64,000 nt of DNA, taken from Stomorhina lunata (lineage: Eukaryota > Arthropoda > Insecta > Diptera > Rhiniidae). Below are positions 38,532 through 50,509 of the stretch, piece after piece. Location: NCBI GenBank assembly GCA_933228675.1, contig OW121743.1:11124686-11188685 (forward strand), read 5' to 3'. The notes beneath the pieces were generated by a model. It was not told the origin of the DNA. It ran no database searches and saw only the letters and a list, made by a program, of their open reading frames with translations. The stretch's first letter is position 1, and every line of letters begins with the position of its first letter. The translations under genes were made by a program, and so were the position numbers.

Positions 38532-39447
38532 GGATAAACCAGGGACCGAAAATAACTGTTATTTTTGAATTTTTGATTAAAAAAAGCAACCGCAAGGAAA
38601 TGTCAGAGTATTAAACCAAGTATACCATTTTGATAGTCTTAGACCAAATTTTCATAAAATGCGATGCTTTTTAAAAATCTGATTTTTATTTTTTAGAAAA
38701 AAAAAGATAACAGTTATCTTTTGATTTTTATTTTTTTGAGCAAAAATAACAGTTATTTTTAACTTTTATTTATTCGAGCAAAAATAAAAGTTATTTTTTA
38801 ACTTTTATTTTTTCGAACAAAAATAACTGTTATTTTTGACTCTTATTATCTCGAGCAAAAATAGAAGTTATTTTTTAACTTTTATCTTTTTGAGCAGAAA
38901 TAAAAGTTGTTTTTTAACTTTTATTTTTTCGAGCAGAAATAAAATTTATTTTTGTGTTTCCAACCCCAATTATGATTACAAAACTCAACTCCCTTAAATT
39001 TTTGAGCATATGTAAAAAATTTTCACTGAAAATTTATCTTTGTTTGAAAAAATTTTTTAATAAATTTATCATAATTTTAAACAAAAATAACTTTTATTTC
39101 TGCTCGAAAAAAAAAGTCAAAAAATAACAATTATTTCTGATCGAAAAAATAAAAGTCCAAAAATAACTTTTATTTCTGCTCGAAAAAAATAAAAGTCCAA
39201 AAATAACTTTTATTTCTGCTCGAAAAAAATAAAAGTCAAAAATAAGTGTTATTTTTGCTCGAAAAAAAACTAACTTTTATTTAAGCTCGAAAAAATAAAA
39301 GTCAAAAATAACTGTTATTTTTTATCGAAAAAATAAAAGTCAAAAAATAACTTTAATTTCTGCTCGAAAAAATAAAAGTCAAAAAATAACTTTTATTTTC
39401 TGACTTTTATGATAAAAGTTATGACAGTTACGGTCCCTGGGATAAAC
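38532..39447. mobile_element. hAT-like MITE with 8-bp target duplication
   Basis: The element spans 38540-39439 (900 bp). Both ends are CAGGGACCG in inverted orientation, and both flanks carry the identical 8-bp sequence GGATAAAC (38532-38539 and 39440-39447). An 8-bp duplication with CAGGG ends is typical of hAT elements. There is no transposase frame. The interior consists of ~40-bp units containing CGAGCAAAAATAAAAGTTAT. They are in one orientation on the left (about 38690-38950) and the opposite orientation on the right (about 39068-39410), so the whole element can fold on itself. A non-autonomous copy that would need a hAT transposase supplied elsewhere. Confidence 0.92.
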
Positions 39448-39575
39448 ATGTTGATAGTAATACGACAGCTCCATATATTTTGTTGGGAGTTCCTAATGCT
39501 AATAAGTCTGGACATTGGTGCAATCTTTATATAATGCTTGTACCTCCGAATCTTTTTGATTGTAGATATAAAAAG

Positions 39576-39785
39576 GGGTATTAACTCAAAATTTTTAAAT
39601 TTTCACTTTTTAGAAGAAATTTATGTGTAGTGGTCTCATCTACCCATTGTAAAAATCTGACATCATTTTCACTATAATTTCGCCAAAAAACTACAGTTTT
39701 ACCCCTCTTCTTTATATGAAAGTAGTAGTAAAATAAAATAGTTTTTTGACTCTACTGAAAATTTTAAAATTTTGAGTTAATACCC
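39576..39785. mobile_element. 210-bp MITE with ~29-bp terminal inverted repeats
   Basis: GGGTATTAACTCAAAATTTT at the left end is reverse-complemented at the right end (39757-39785), with about one mismatch or indel over 29 bases. No target duplication could be fixed with confidence and no coding frame is present. It lies directly left of a fly dispersed element, which it may have entered. Confidence 0.75.
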
Positions 39786-40743
39786 TCTTGTTGATCAAGT
39801 GCGATATATATAAGATTTATAGCCAAATGTTGACCGATTGTAACAAAATTTTACTCACTGGCTGGTATTTATATAAAGCTTGTTTCTGCAAAATTGTGAC
39901 CATAGTGACCATAGCTGTCATAGTTTCTAATTTAATAGCTTTTAACTGCAGTTTGCTACATTTCCGGGAGTGTTTTTTGTATGAAAGCTATAGTCAAATA
40001 TGAACCGATTCCTATAAAATTTGATATACTAACCAAATGTATATCATAAAACTTCTATATTCTAAATTTAGTCATCATAGCTATTACAATTGTATTCAAT
40101 TTATCAGCAATCATGTGTTTCCCGGGGCGGGGTTATGTGGGAGGTCTAACTAAATGTGAACCGATTTCGCCCATTTTCAGTTACATTTTGATGACATGTA
40201 ACTTTTGTTACACATCAAAAATACTTTTGTACAATTTTGTCTCTCTAGCTCTTGTAGTTAAGGAGCTATCGCGCTTTTATCTGACGGACAGACGGACATA
40301 AACCCCCATTTCTTTTTGTATTTTTGTGTTTCCGTAAGTTTTTTATATGCGATCTATGGTCAAATGGTGACCGATTGTAACAAAATTTTGCACACTGGCT
40401 GGCATTCACGTAAGACTTCCTTTTGTAAAATTTTGTTGCTGTAGCCCTTTTCGTTAAGGTGCTATCGCGCTTTTATCTGACGGACAGACGGACATAAACC
40501 CCATTTTCTTTTTGTGTTTTTGTGTTTCCGTAAGTTTTTATATGGGAGCTATGGTCAAATGGTGACCGATTGTAACAAAATTTTGCACACTGGTTGGCTT
40601 TGACATAAGACTTCCTTGTGCTAAATTTAGTGGCCAAAGCTATTACAGTTAATCAAAGTTTTTTTAGAGATAAATAATGTTTTTACTAAGTTTCAGTGAG
40701 CTAAATAGCTCCTTTCGTTTAGGCGTTAACATGATTTCAACAG

Positions 40744-40808
<65 letters not shown>

Positions 40809-40869
40809 TAGACAGACAGACAGACAATTAGACAGACAGACAGGCAGACAGACAGACAGACAGACAGAC

Positions 40870-40935
<66 letters not shown>

Positions 40936-40936
40936 T

Positions 40937-40968
<32 letters not shown>

Positions 40969-41121
40969 GAGACAGACAGACGGACATCGCTCGATCGTCT
41001 TAGAATTTCATAAGGATTCAGAATATATATCGTTTTTTATTTTTGAGCCAATATCAAGGAAATTTCAAACGGAATGACAATCTCAATATACCCCTCATTT
41101 TGTTTGATGGTGGGTATAAAA
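39786..41121 (+). mobile_element. Fly dispersed element with ~190-bp internal repeats
   Basis: Several internal units repeat: 'tatgnnagctatggtcaaatggtgaccgattgtaacaaaatttt', 'cactggctgg', 'cataagact(t/c)cc', then 'gctatcgcgcttttatctGACGGACAGACGGACATaaac'. Two clear units start near 40314 and 40505, with more diverged ones before them. The end reads 'cggacatcgctcgatcg', 'gaatatatat', 'acggaatgacaa' and GATGGTGGGTATA (41108-41120). This is a common repeat type in fly genomes. I do not assign it to a named family. Frames at 39788 and 40113 are by-products. Confidence 0.75.
40741..40983 (+). repeat. (CAGA)n tetranucleotide tract
   Basis: About 240 bp of CAGA/GACA with CAATTAGA and CAGATAGA interruptions. 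It lies exactly where the neighbouring internal units have the short unexpanded motif GACGGACAGACGGACAT. Confidence 0.95.
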
Positions 41122-41829
41122 ATTTCTGGGTTGAAGTTATTGCTTCCAATAAATATATGCTATCCTTCAGTCAATTTTTATTAACTTTAACTCCTTTCAT
41201 TCTTCCAACAATATCGGAAAAGAAATTGGATTTATCTCTAACTTCTACTTTCATGATTTTTTTTTCTAAATCGAATCTCCATCCATTATATAACTCACTT
41301 TTATTCTTTAATATTTGTATTTTCATAAATTTTCTATTCTACGTCATCCTGCCACCACCTTAACTCTTTTCAGCAAAAGTTAAATTCATATTTCAAACCA
41401 TTTTAAACATTTGCCTCATATTGCTTCTGCTGCCATCTTTATGTGTGGCACAAACACTTATTGTCTGCTTATTTTTCATATTCCAGGTAACATGTCCCAT
41501 AAGGTAAATTATTGAGTTTACATCTTACAACACCATCAGCAGCAGCGATTGTTGAACGGCAATAAGGCAACTGAAAAAATGTGAGAGAAACACATGACAC
41601 CGAGACGCAACAGCCGTTTGGGAAAAGCATACACTGATATTTATTGAGAGCAATTTAGATGAAATTGAAAAAGGAGTTCTATTAGGAGAAAGTGAGAAAG
41701 GGGACCAACTAAACTTCTTAAGACCGATGATTAAAACACTAAAAGGACCACAAAAAGCACATTATAAGCTCCAATATGGCTATATAAGAGAATAAGATCA
41801 AAGCTCATATAAGGGCAATACATGTTAGT
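41122..41829. other. No gene recognised
   Basis: Unique DNA. An open frame through 41043-41363 (106 codons) begins inside the dispersed element and has no recognisable domain, so it is not called. Confidence 0.45.
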
Positions 41830-42341
41830 TTGCTGATGTTTTAATTAGGGGTCTAAGAAAGCTGCTTAAGAAAAGCTCTTTTCGCGGTCACCATGTTAGA
41901 GCTTTCTCTTTCAAAGCATTAGGGGTTCTTGTAAGATTCAAAGCAACAATTGATACTCTGCAAAAGTTTAAAACAACACAAATGACTAAAGCAATAAACA
42001 CATAAGATTAATGTCTTCAATATAATAATGATCGAATCTTGTCTTATTCAAAGACTAACGAACAAAGCTCCAATAAGAGCTACTAAGATTTAAAAAGAGC
42101 CATGTGCAAAGCTTTTATATAGCTGACGCGATAAGAGCTTTTCTAAATCAAAAGATCAAAGCCCCAGAGATCATTATTCAAAGTAATAACCGATGCTCTG
42201 CAAAAGTTCAAACAAGGACTCATGATTAAAGCAAATAACAAAAATATCAATTTTGTAAAGTCTATAAATTTATAAGGATCAAAGCTTGTCTTGAATAAAG
42301 ACTAATGATTAAAGCTCTAATAAGATCAGCTAAAATTAATA
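41830..42341 (+). repeat. Diverged tandem repeat of ~240 bp, two copies
   Basis: 'GAT(A/G)CTCTGCAAAAGTT' occurs near 41953 and 42193. 'cttgtctt-nt-caaagacta' and 'caaagctc-aataag' phrases recur in the same order at a similar offset. Related phrases reappear at 43147-43200 ('ggatgctctaatatgg', 'acgataagagattttctt'), so the dispersed element at 42342 appears to have landed inside this repeat. Confidence 0.6.
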
Positions 42342-43145
42342 AAAACAAGTAAGAAAGCGCTATAGTCGGTCAAGCCGACCATACGATACCCTTCACCACT
42401 AAGGTCAAAGGTGTTATTTTTCCTGTATAAAGACAAATATTTGCTAAATTTTGCCATCATACAAACATTTTCTCAAAACTTATATATTCAACCTGTTTCC
42501 GTCATTTGCACTTATATGGGAGCTAGAGTCAAATGTGGACCGATTATTTCGAAATTTGGCAAGTTGACAACAGTTGTAACAAAAATTATGTATGCGAAAA
42601 ATAAACTCAAAATTTTCATTATCTTTAGATTTACGAGCGTTTTAGTGATTTTTTGTCTCATTTAGTGCGTTTTTAAAGAAGAGTTTGTATGGGAGCTATG
42701 GTCAAATGTGGACCCATTTCAACGAAATTTGATACAGTGATTTAAGTTTACATAAGCAGTATCTGTTTTAAATTTCATGAAAAAATATTGATATTTGTGG
42801 CCAATATATCAATTCCGGGAAGTGGGACCTATGGGAGGTACCATAAATAATGGACCGATTTTGACCAATTTCAATAGCCATGGTCCCATTGTCCAAAAAA
42901 TTATCTATGCCAAATTTCATCAAATTACCTTTAGAATTGCGACCTGTAGTTTGATTACAAGGTTTACATGGGGGTCCAGCCGTCCAGCCAGCCAGACGGA
43001 CGGACATCGCTAAATCGACTCAGAAAGTGATTCTAAGCCTATTGGTATACTAAAAGGTGGGTCTAAGACACATATTTCTATGCGTTACAAACATCAGCAC
43101 AAACTAATAATACCCTTTCCACCTATGGTGAAGGGTATAAAAATC
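42342..43145 (+). mobile_element. Fly dispersed element, complete-looking copy (~0.8 kb)
   Basis: It starts ACAAGTAAGAAAGCGCTATA, then GTCGGTCAAGCCGAC and 'atacccttcacca'. It ends GGTGAAGGGTATA (about 43127-43139), so ATACCCTTCACC is a terminal or subterminal inverted repeat. The interior has repeated ~150-bp blocks: 'tatgggagctatggtcaaatgtggaccgatt', 'tttga-acagtgatttaag'. It also carries the unexpanded motif 'ccagacggacggacatcgctaaatcgactcag' near 42988-43020. Short frames on both strands (42411, 42768, 42795) are by-products; no transposase is visible. Confidence 0.8.
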
Positions 43146-43304
43146 ATAAAGGATGCTCTAATATGGTTACCACGATAAGAGATTTTCTTAAGCAGTAAGA
43201 AGAAAGACCATCTAAGCTTGATGTTGATGTTGACCAATCTTCTCAGAATATATGGACTACACCTTTGAAGAAAACACGATCCACTTCTGGAATTAATGAT
43301 GCAG

Positions 43305-43370
43305 CATCCTCCATCGGCGCTCGGATTTCGGTGAACCTACAGCAATAACACGCTGTCGATGTAAAAAACA
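43305..43370 (+). repeat. Dispersed repeat fragment, copy 3 of 3
   Basis: 'cggtgaacctacagcaa' followed by AACACGCTGTCGATGTAAAA matches the cores of the copies at 16191-16365 and 20262-20455. Confidence 0.6.
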
Positions 43371-43556
43371 AAAAGCTTAAAAATATTGCCTTTAAATAAC
43401 AAAAGATGGCAATTAAAGTTTTGAATAAAATAAAGCTTTATTCTCTCCATTTCATCACCTTTCACCTCTCCACTATTTCCTTTTAATGATTTTTAATTTC
43501 CAATGCCTCGCAATAGCCTTCTTATAATAATATGGGACAACTGTTGTCTTAAGGAA

Positions 43557-43859
43557 CTGTCTATGATGCCGTGTCTGAAATTTTAAATTACTTCAGGGTA
43601 CTTTTCACAGTCCGCAAAATGAAATTCAGGGAAGTGAAAGGTTTTGGGTCTTAAGCCAAATATCCCCTATTTTGCTACAGTTGTAAAAGCCTGCCAAAGG
43701 ATATCTGTCTATGATGCCGTGTCTGAAATTTAAAATTACTTCAGGGTACTTTTCACAGTCCGCAAAATGAAATTCAGGGAAGTGAAAGGTTTTGGGTCTT
43801 AAGCCAAATATCCCCTATTTTGCTACAGTTGTAAAAGCCTGCCTAAGGATATCTGTAAG
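43557..43859 (+). repeat. 148-bp tandem duplication, nearly identical copies
   Basis: CTGTCTATGATGCCGTGTCT starts at 43557 and again at 43705. The two 148-bp copies differ at only a few positions (for example TTTTAAATT against TTTAAAATT, and GCCAAAGG against GCCTAAGG), so the duplication is recent. A 65-codon minus frame at 43815-44012 overlaps its end without recognisable content. Confidence 0.95.
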
Positions 43860-45544
43860 TGTACTCCAAAACCTTCCTCCAACTTTTAGTACCACAACAT
43901 CAAGTAAATAACTACGAGTATGAAAACCTTTTAACAATACTATCCGGAATATCAGAATATTGTTCGGAGTGAAACCTATTGTGATGCTCCCCTTACCAAT
44001 AAATCTATTCAAGACTTAGTTCCCTAGTAGTTAAACTACTAAGTTGTTACATAATAAAAAAAAAATATGTTGGGTTCGAATTCCAGTCACTGCAACATAA
44101 ATTTCTGTAATTATTGATTTATATAAAATTTATTCTTGTAAGAAAATTGGATAAAACTTCTCTAATATTAATGTCCTCTATCAGATTAGATAAATATTAA
44201 GCTTTTACCTAGAGTTACGTTATAAAAATGTTTACTTGAAAAGCTATACCCTATATATTGGTATTGACCCTTCAATGAATTCTACCATTCATGTATTGCA
44301 GACTTAGTTGATTTTCCCTAAAATTAAGTTTAGGGCTTCTGATTAGGGCTTCTAATTGAAATCTGGAGCAAATCGCCGCATTCGATATAGATCAAAATGT
44401 AAGAAATTTCTGAAACACTTGTGTAGTATACTTTTAGGATAAGAATGCATTCTAACTTATTTGTGAAATGTTCGCTAACAGTAATGGAATTTCATTTAAA
44501 CTTAATGTCTTGACAAACAAACGGATATGTTTATTTATTTTATTAAACTTTTTGCAAAATAAATTATTTTGAAATCTTGGCTTAAAAGTCTGAGTTTTCG
44601 ATCGATATCGAATTCTGCGACTTGAACACCCGGTTTTTAAAATTTAACTTCACAGCTTTTGTATATATTTAGGCTTAAACAGAACTTTTACAGAGATCTA
44701 TAATTACAGTTGTAATGAAAGCTTTATAAAGCTTAAGTAGGACTATACAAATTTATGTTGGTTACATTACCCCAATTTCCGCTTTAGCAACACCAACCCA
44801 TTAACGACATGTTGTGCCAAAGACGTCAGGGTTAGCTACAAGAAATCCTTTGTTACTTTTCTCGAGAAAAGCAAAAAATCTTCCCTAAGAAAATAATCCA
44901 CCAAACTTATATATAAACCCATTTGTTAACATGTCTTACACGTTTCTAGTTACGAAATTTCTCTAAGAAAAAAAAAAAATAAAATAAAATAAAAATATCA
45001 AATAACTACAAAATATAAAAAAATAAAAATCGATATTTCCAACAATCAAAGGTAATTTTTTATATAGATTACCTTCTGGGGGCCATAGCATACAAACACT
45101 TGTACCCAGAATAAAGGAGCAGAGTTTATAATTTACAATGAAAAATCAGCCACTTAAAGGGTAAGAATTTATGCAATTTCTTTCTCAGGTTAAAAAATAT
45201 GTTTAAATATTTTATTTTTATTCATATAAGTATTATTTTTCTTTTTCTTAGGAAAAACTCTAACATTAGCAAAAAGAAGGATCAAGAAAATGAGTTTCAC
45301 CTTTTGTGAGAAGTGTTAAGTCGTTTTGCAACATGAATTTATTTTAATTTGAACAGTTTTGCCAAAAAAGTATTTGAAAATCCTTAAAAATGTTTTATTG
45401 CTAAAGAAAGAAAAAAAAAACACAAGGAGCTAAGAAACTTAAGTTTGGATTGTTGAATCATTTAAGTGGTAAGAGAAGTACTAAAACAGATTTATTTTAA
45501 GAAGCCCCTACACTAAGTGGGGAGATATTATAGATTTCTTCAAA
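43860..45544. other. Unassigned DNA with two small repeat traces
   Basis: GGTTCGAATTCC at 44073-44084 looks like a Pol III B box or tRNA T-arm, but no tRNA fold or A box could be built around it. 44578-44640 contains 'ggcttaaaagtctgagttttcgat' and 'tatcgaattctgcgacttg', a decayed piece of the repeat at 1305-1787 and 2205-2675. The rest is unique AT-rich DNA. Confidence 0.45.
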
Positions 45545-48500
45545 GCCTAAAAATTTTTTTCTATAGAAAAAATTTCAATAGAAAATGTTTCCTATAGAAA
45601 AAATTTCTATTGAAATTTTTTCTTTAGAAAAAATTCAATAGAAAATTTTTTCTAAAGAAAAAATTTCAATAGAAAATTTTTTCTATAGAAAAAATTTCAA
45701 TAGAAAATTTTTTCTATAGAAAAAATTTCAATAGAAAATTTTTTCTATAGAAAAAATTTCAATAGAAAATTTTTTCTATAGAAAAAATTTCAATAGAAAA
45801 GTTTTACTATAGAAAAAATTTCAATAGAACATTTTTTTTATAGAAAAAATTTCAATAGAACATTTTTTCTATACAAAAAATTTCAATAGAAAATTTTTTC
45901 TATCCCAAAAATTTTAATGGCAAATTTTTTCTATCCAAAATATTTCAATATAAAATTTTTTCTATACAAAAAATTTCAATATAAAATTTTTTCTATACAA
46001 AAAATTTCAATAGAAAATTCTTTCTATACAAAAAATTTCAAAAGAAAATTCTTTCTAAGGAAAAAATTTCAATAGAAAATTTTTTCAATAGAAAAAATTT
46101 CAATAGAAAATTTTTTCAATAGAAAAAATTTCAATAGAAAATTTTTTCTAAAGAAAAAATTTCAATAGAAAATTTTTTGTAAACAAAAGATTTCAATAGA
46201 AAATTTTTTGTAAAGAAAAAATTTCAATAGAAAATTTTTTTCTATAGAAAAAATTTCATAAGAAAATTTTTTCTATAGAAAAAATTTCAATAGAAAATTT
46301 TTTCTATACAAAAAATTTCAATAGAAAATTTTTTCTATACAAAAAATTTCAATAGAAAATTTTTTCTATACAAAAAATTTCAATAGAAAATTTTTTCTAT
46401 ACAAAAAATTTCAATAGAAAATTTTTTCTATCCCAAAAATTTTAATAGCAAATTTTTCTATTCAAAATATTTCAATATAAAATTTTTTCTATACAAAAAA
46501 TTTCAATAGAAAATTTTTTCTATAGAAAAAATTTCAATAGAAAATTTTTTCTATAGAAAAAATTTCAATAGAAAATTTTTTCTATAGAAAAAATTTCAAT
46601 AGAAAATTTTTTCTATAGAAAAAATTTCAATAGAAAGTTTTTTCTAAAGAAAAAATTTCAATAGAAAATTTTTTCTATAGAAAAAAATTCAATAGAAAAT
46701 TTTTTCTAAAGAAAAAATTTCAAGAGAAAATTTGTTCTAAAGAAAAAATTTTTATATACAATTTTTTATAAAGAAAAAATTTCTATAGAAAATTGTTTAT
46801 AAAGAAAAAATTTCTATAGAAAATTTTTTATAAAGAATTTTTTCTAAAGAAAAAATTTCACTAGAAAATTTTTTCTATAAAAAAAATTTCACTAGAAAAC
46901 TTTTTCTATAAAAAAAATTTTAATAGAAAATTTTTTCTATAGAAAAAATTTCAATAGAAAAGTTTTTCTATAGAAAAATTTTGATAGAAAATTTTTTCTA
47001 TAGAAAAAATTTCGATAGAAAATTTTTTCTATAGAAAAAATTTCAATAGAAAATTTTTTCTATAGAAAAAATTTAAAAAAAAAAATTTTTCTATAGAAAA
47101 AATTTCAATAGAAAATTTTTTCTATAGAAAAAATTTCAATAGAAAATTTTTTCTATAGAAAAAATTTCAATAGAAAATTTTTTCTATAGAAAAAATTTCA
47201 ATAGAAAATTTTTTCTATAGAAAAAATTTCAATAGAAAATTTTTTCTATAGAAAAAATTTCAATAGAAAATTTGTTTTAAAGAAAAAATTTCTATATATA
47301 ATTTTTTCTAAAGAAAAAATTTCAATAGAAAATTTTTTCAATAGAAAAAATTTCAATAGAAAATTTGTTCTAAAGAAAAAATTTCTATATAAAATTTTTT
47401 CTATAGAAAAAATTTCAATAGAAAACTTGTTCTAAAGAAAAAATTTCTATAGAAAATTTTTTCTAAAGAAAAAATTTCTATAAAAAATTGTTTATAAAGA
47501 AAAAATTTCAATAGAAAATTTTTTCTATAGAAAAAATTTCAAAAAATTTCTATAGAAAAAATTTCAATAGAAATTTTTTTCTATAGAAAAAATTTCAATA
47601 GAAAATTTTTTCTAAAGAAAAAATTTCAATAGAAAATTTTTTCTATAAAAAAAAATTTCAATAGAAAATTTTTTCTAAAGAAAATAGAAAATTTTTTCTA
47701 AAGAAAAAATTTCAAAAATTTTTTCCATAGAAAAAATTTCAATAGAAAATTTTTCCTATAGAAAAAATTTCAATAGAAAATTTTTTCTAAAGAAAAAATA
47801 TCAATAGAAAATTTTTTTCTATAGAAAAAATTTCATAAGAAAATTTTTTCTATAGAAAAAATTTCAATAGAAAATTTTTTCTATACAAAAAATTTCAATA
47901 GAAAATTTTTTCTATACAAAAAATTTTAATAGAAAATTTTTTCTATCCCAAAAATTTTAATAGCAAATTTTTTCTATCCAAAATATTTCAATATACAATT
48001 TTTTCTATACAAAAAATTTCAATATAAAATTTTTTCTATACAAAAAATTTCAATAGAAAATTCTTTCTATACAAAAAATTTCAAAGAAAATTCTTTCTAA
48101 GGAAAAAATCTCAATAGAAAATTTTTTCAATAGAAAAAATTTCAATAGAAAATTTTTTCAATAGAAAAACTTTCAATAGAAAATTTTTTCTAAAGAAAAA
48201 ATATCAATAGAAAATTTTTTGTAAAGAAAAAATTTCAATTGAAAAAATTTCCATAGAAAATTTTTTCAATACAAAATTTCAATAGAGAATTTTTCTGTAG
48301 AAAAAATTTCAATAGAAAATTTTTTCTATAGAAAAAATTTCAAATAGAAAATTTTTTCTATAGACAAATTTTTTCTATAGAAAAAATTTCAATAGAAAAT
48401 TTTTTCTATAGAAATAATTTCAATAGAAAATTTTTTCTATAGAAAAAATTTCAATAGAAAATTTTTTCTATAGAAAAAATTTCAATAGAAAATTTTTTCT

Positions 48501-49580
48501 ATAGAAAAAATTTCAATAGAAAATTTTTTCTATAGAAAAAATATCAATAGAAAATTTTTTCTATAGAAAAAATTTCAATAGAAAATTTTTTCTATAGAAA
48601 AAATTTCAATAGAAAATTTTTCCTAAAGAAAAAATTTCAAATTTTCTATACAAAAAATTTCAATAAAAAATTTTTTCTAAAGAAAAAATTTCAATAAAAA
48701 ATTTTTTCTAAAGAAAAAATTTCAATAGAAAATTTTTTCTATAGAAAAAATTTCAAAAGAAAATGTTTCCTAAAGAAAAAATTTCAATAGAAAATTTTTT
48801 CTATAGAAAAAATTTTCTATTGAAATTTTTTCTATAGAAAAAATTTCAATAGAAAATTTTTCTATAGAAAAAATTTCAATAGAAAATTTTTTCTATAGAA
48901 AAAATTTCAATAGAAAATTTTTTTTATAGAAAAAATTTCAATAGAAAATTTGTTCTAAAGAAAAAATTTCAATAAAAAATTTGTTCTAAAGAAAAAATTT
49001 CTATAGAAAATTTTTTATAAAGAAAAAATTTCTATAGAAAATTTTTTATAAAGAAAAAATTTCTATAGAAAATTGTTTATAAAGAATTTTTTCTAAAGAA
49101 AAAATTTCAATAGAAATTTTTTTCTATAGAAAAAATTTCAATAGAAAATTTTTTCTATAAGAAAAATTTCAATAGAAAATTTTTTCTATAAGAAAAATTT
49201 CAATAGAAAATTTTTTCTATAGAAAAAATTTCAATAGAAAATTTTTTCTATAGAAAAAATTTCAATAGAAAATTTTTTCTATAGAAAAAATTTCAATAGA
49301 AAATTTTTTCTATAGAAAAAATTTCAATAGAAAATTTTTTCTATAGAAAAAATTTCAATAGAAAATTTTTTCTATAGAAAAAATTTCAATAGAAAATTTT
49401 TTCTATAGAAAAAATTTCAATAGAAAATTTTTTCTATAGAAAAAATTTCTATAGAAAATTTTTTCTATAGAAAAAATTTCAATAGGAAATTTTTTCTATA
49501 GAAAAAATTTCAATAGAAAATTTTTTCTATAGAAAAAATTTCAATAGAAAATTTTTTCTATAGAAAAAATTTCAATAGCA
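45545..49580. repeat. 31-bp A/T minisatellite (array E)
   Basis: About 130 units of 31 bp: TTTTTTCTATAGAAAAAA followed by TTTCAATAGAAAA. The first part is an 18-bp perfect palindrome centred on CTATAG. Variant blocks show segmental duplication: a block with 'tctatcccaaaaattttaat' followed by 'ctatccaaaatatttcaatat' occurs at 45901, 46429 (short form) and 47944. The 45901 and 47944 copies extend for ~200 bp, about 2.04 kb apart. The right end (49.2-49.58 kb) is the most homogeneous. Confidence 0.95.
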
Positions 49581-49931
49581 GCTTTAAAAAGACTTTATAA
49601 AGATTTATAAAGAGGCTATATAAAGACCCACTGTTGAACTTGTATTAAGACCAACGATTGAAGATTTAAAGAGATTACAAAAATTAAGATTAGCAGATTA
49701 AGGAAACAATATAAATTTAAACGCTTAAACTTCCCAATCGTGTAGCCTGTACCTCATTCGATTCGATTCTACCACTTCCCCTGACTTTTCTTTACAAAAT
49801 AAAATAAGAAAAAATGCGATATGTTAAAAAACTAGTCCTTTATGCACATAAATTTTAAGTTATTCAAGGATTTAAAAAATAACAGCTTCACACACACAAA
49901 ATGTCTTTCACAGCTTGTGCATAAGTGTTTG

Positions 49932-49965
<34 letters not shown>

Positions 49966-50505
49966 TGTATGTGTAAAAAGCTTTCTCCCCGTATGTCGTC
50001 CTGTCAGAGTGTTTGTATGCAAATGAGCAAGTGTTTGGCAAGTATTAAAGTGGAAAAGTGTGTTTGTGTGTGTGTATAAATGGGTATATTTGAGTTTCAG
50101 TGGCTGCTTGTGTGTTTATGTAACACTCACTGTAACATGAGTGTATTTGCGAGTGTTTCCTGTGCTTACTTTACTAAGCTGATGACATGAATAATGTCAT
50201 TTTCAGTGTAATAAAGGGAATATAAAAAACTGACTTGGGTTTTCTTTTTTTTTTTTGTTTGTGTTTGTGTGTGCATGGGAGGGGTGAAAAACGCATATTT
50301 TCACTTAAAAATCCTGTGAATTATGTTAATTTTATGCGATTAATGTTAATATGAATGGGAATGACTTTTGCTGCAGGAATTTTATTTACTGACTCTGAAT
50401 TTAACCAGAGTTTTTCTAGGTTTTGTAAAAAGGTTTTATTTGTAAATACCAATACTAACATCAATACTTATATAGTCATCCCTACAGCTTCTACATTCAC
50501 ATGAA
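49581..50505. other. No gene recognised; short microsatellites
   Basis: It contains a (GTAT)n run at about 49935-49973 and a (TG)n-rich patch near 50058-50076. A 69-codon minus frame at 49832-50041 reads through the GTAT run (HTYIHTYI) and is a by-product. Confidence 0.6.
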
Positions 50506-50509
50506 CTTA

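Noticed and set aside
41043..41363. 106-codon frame
   Set aside because: It starts inside the dispersed element, has a composition typical of AT-rich noncoding DNA and no domain.
44040..44110. tRNA gene
   Set aside because: Only a T-arm-like GGTTCGAATTCC is present; no acceptor stem, anticodon arm or A box could be formed.
49935..49973. Telomere-like or structured repeat
   Set aside because: It is a plain (GTAT)n microsatellite; no TTAGG-type telomeric repeat was seen in the window.
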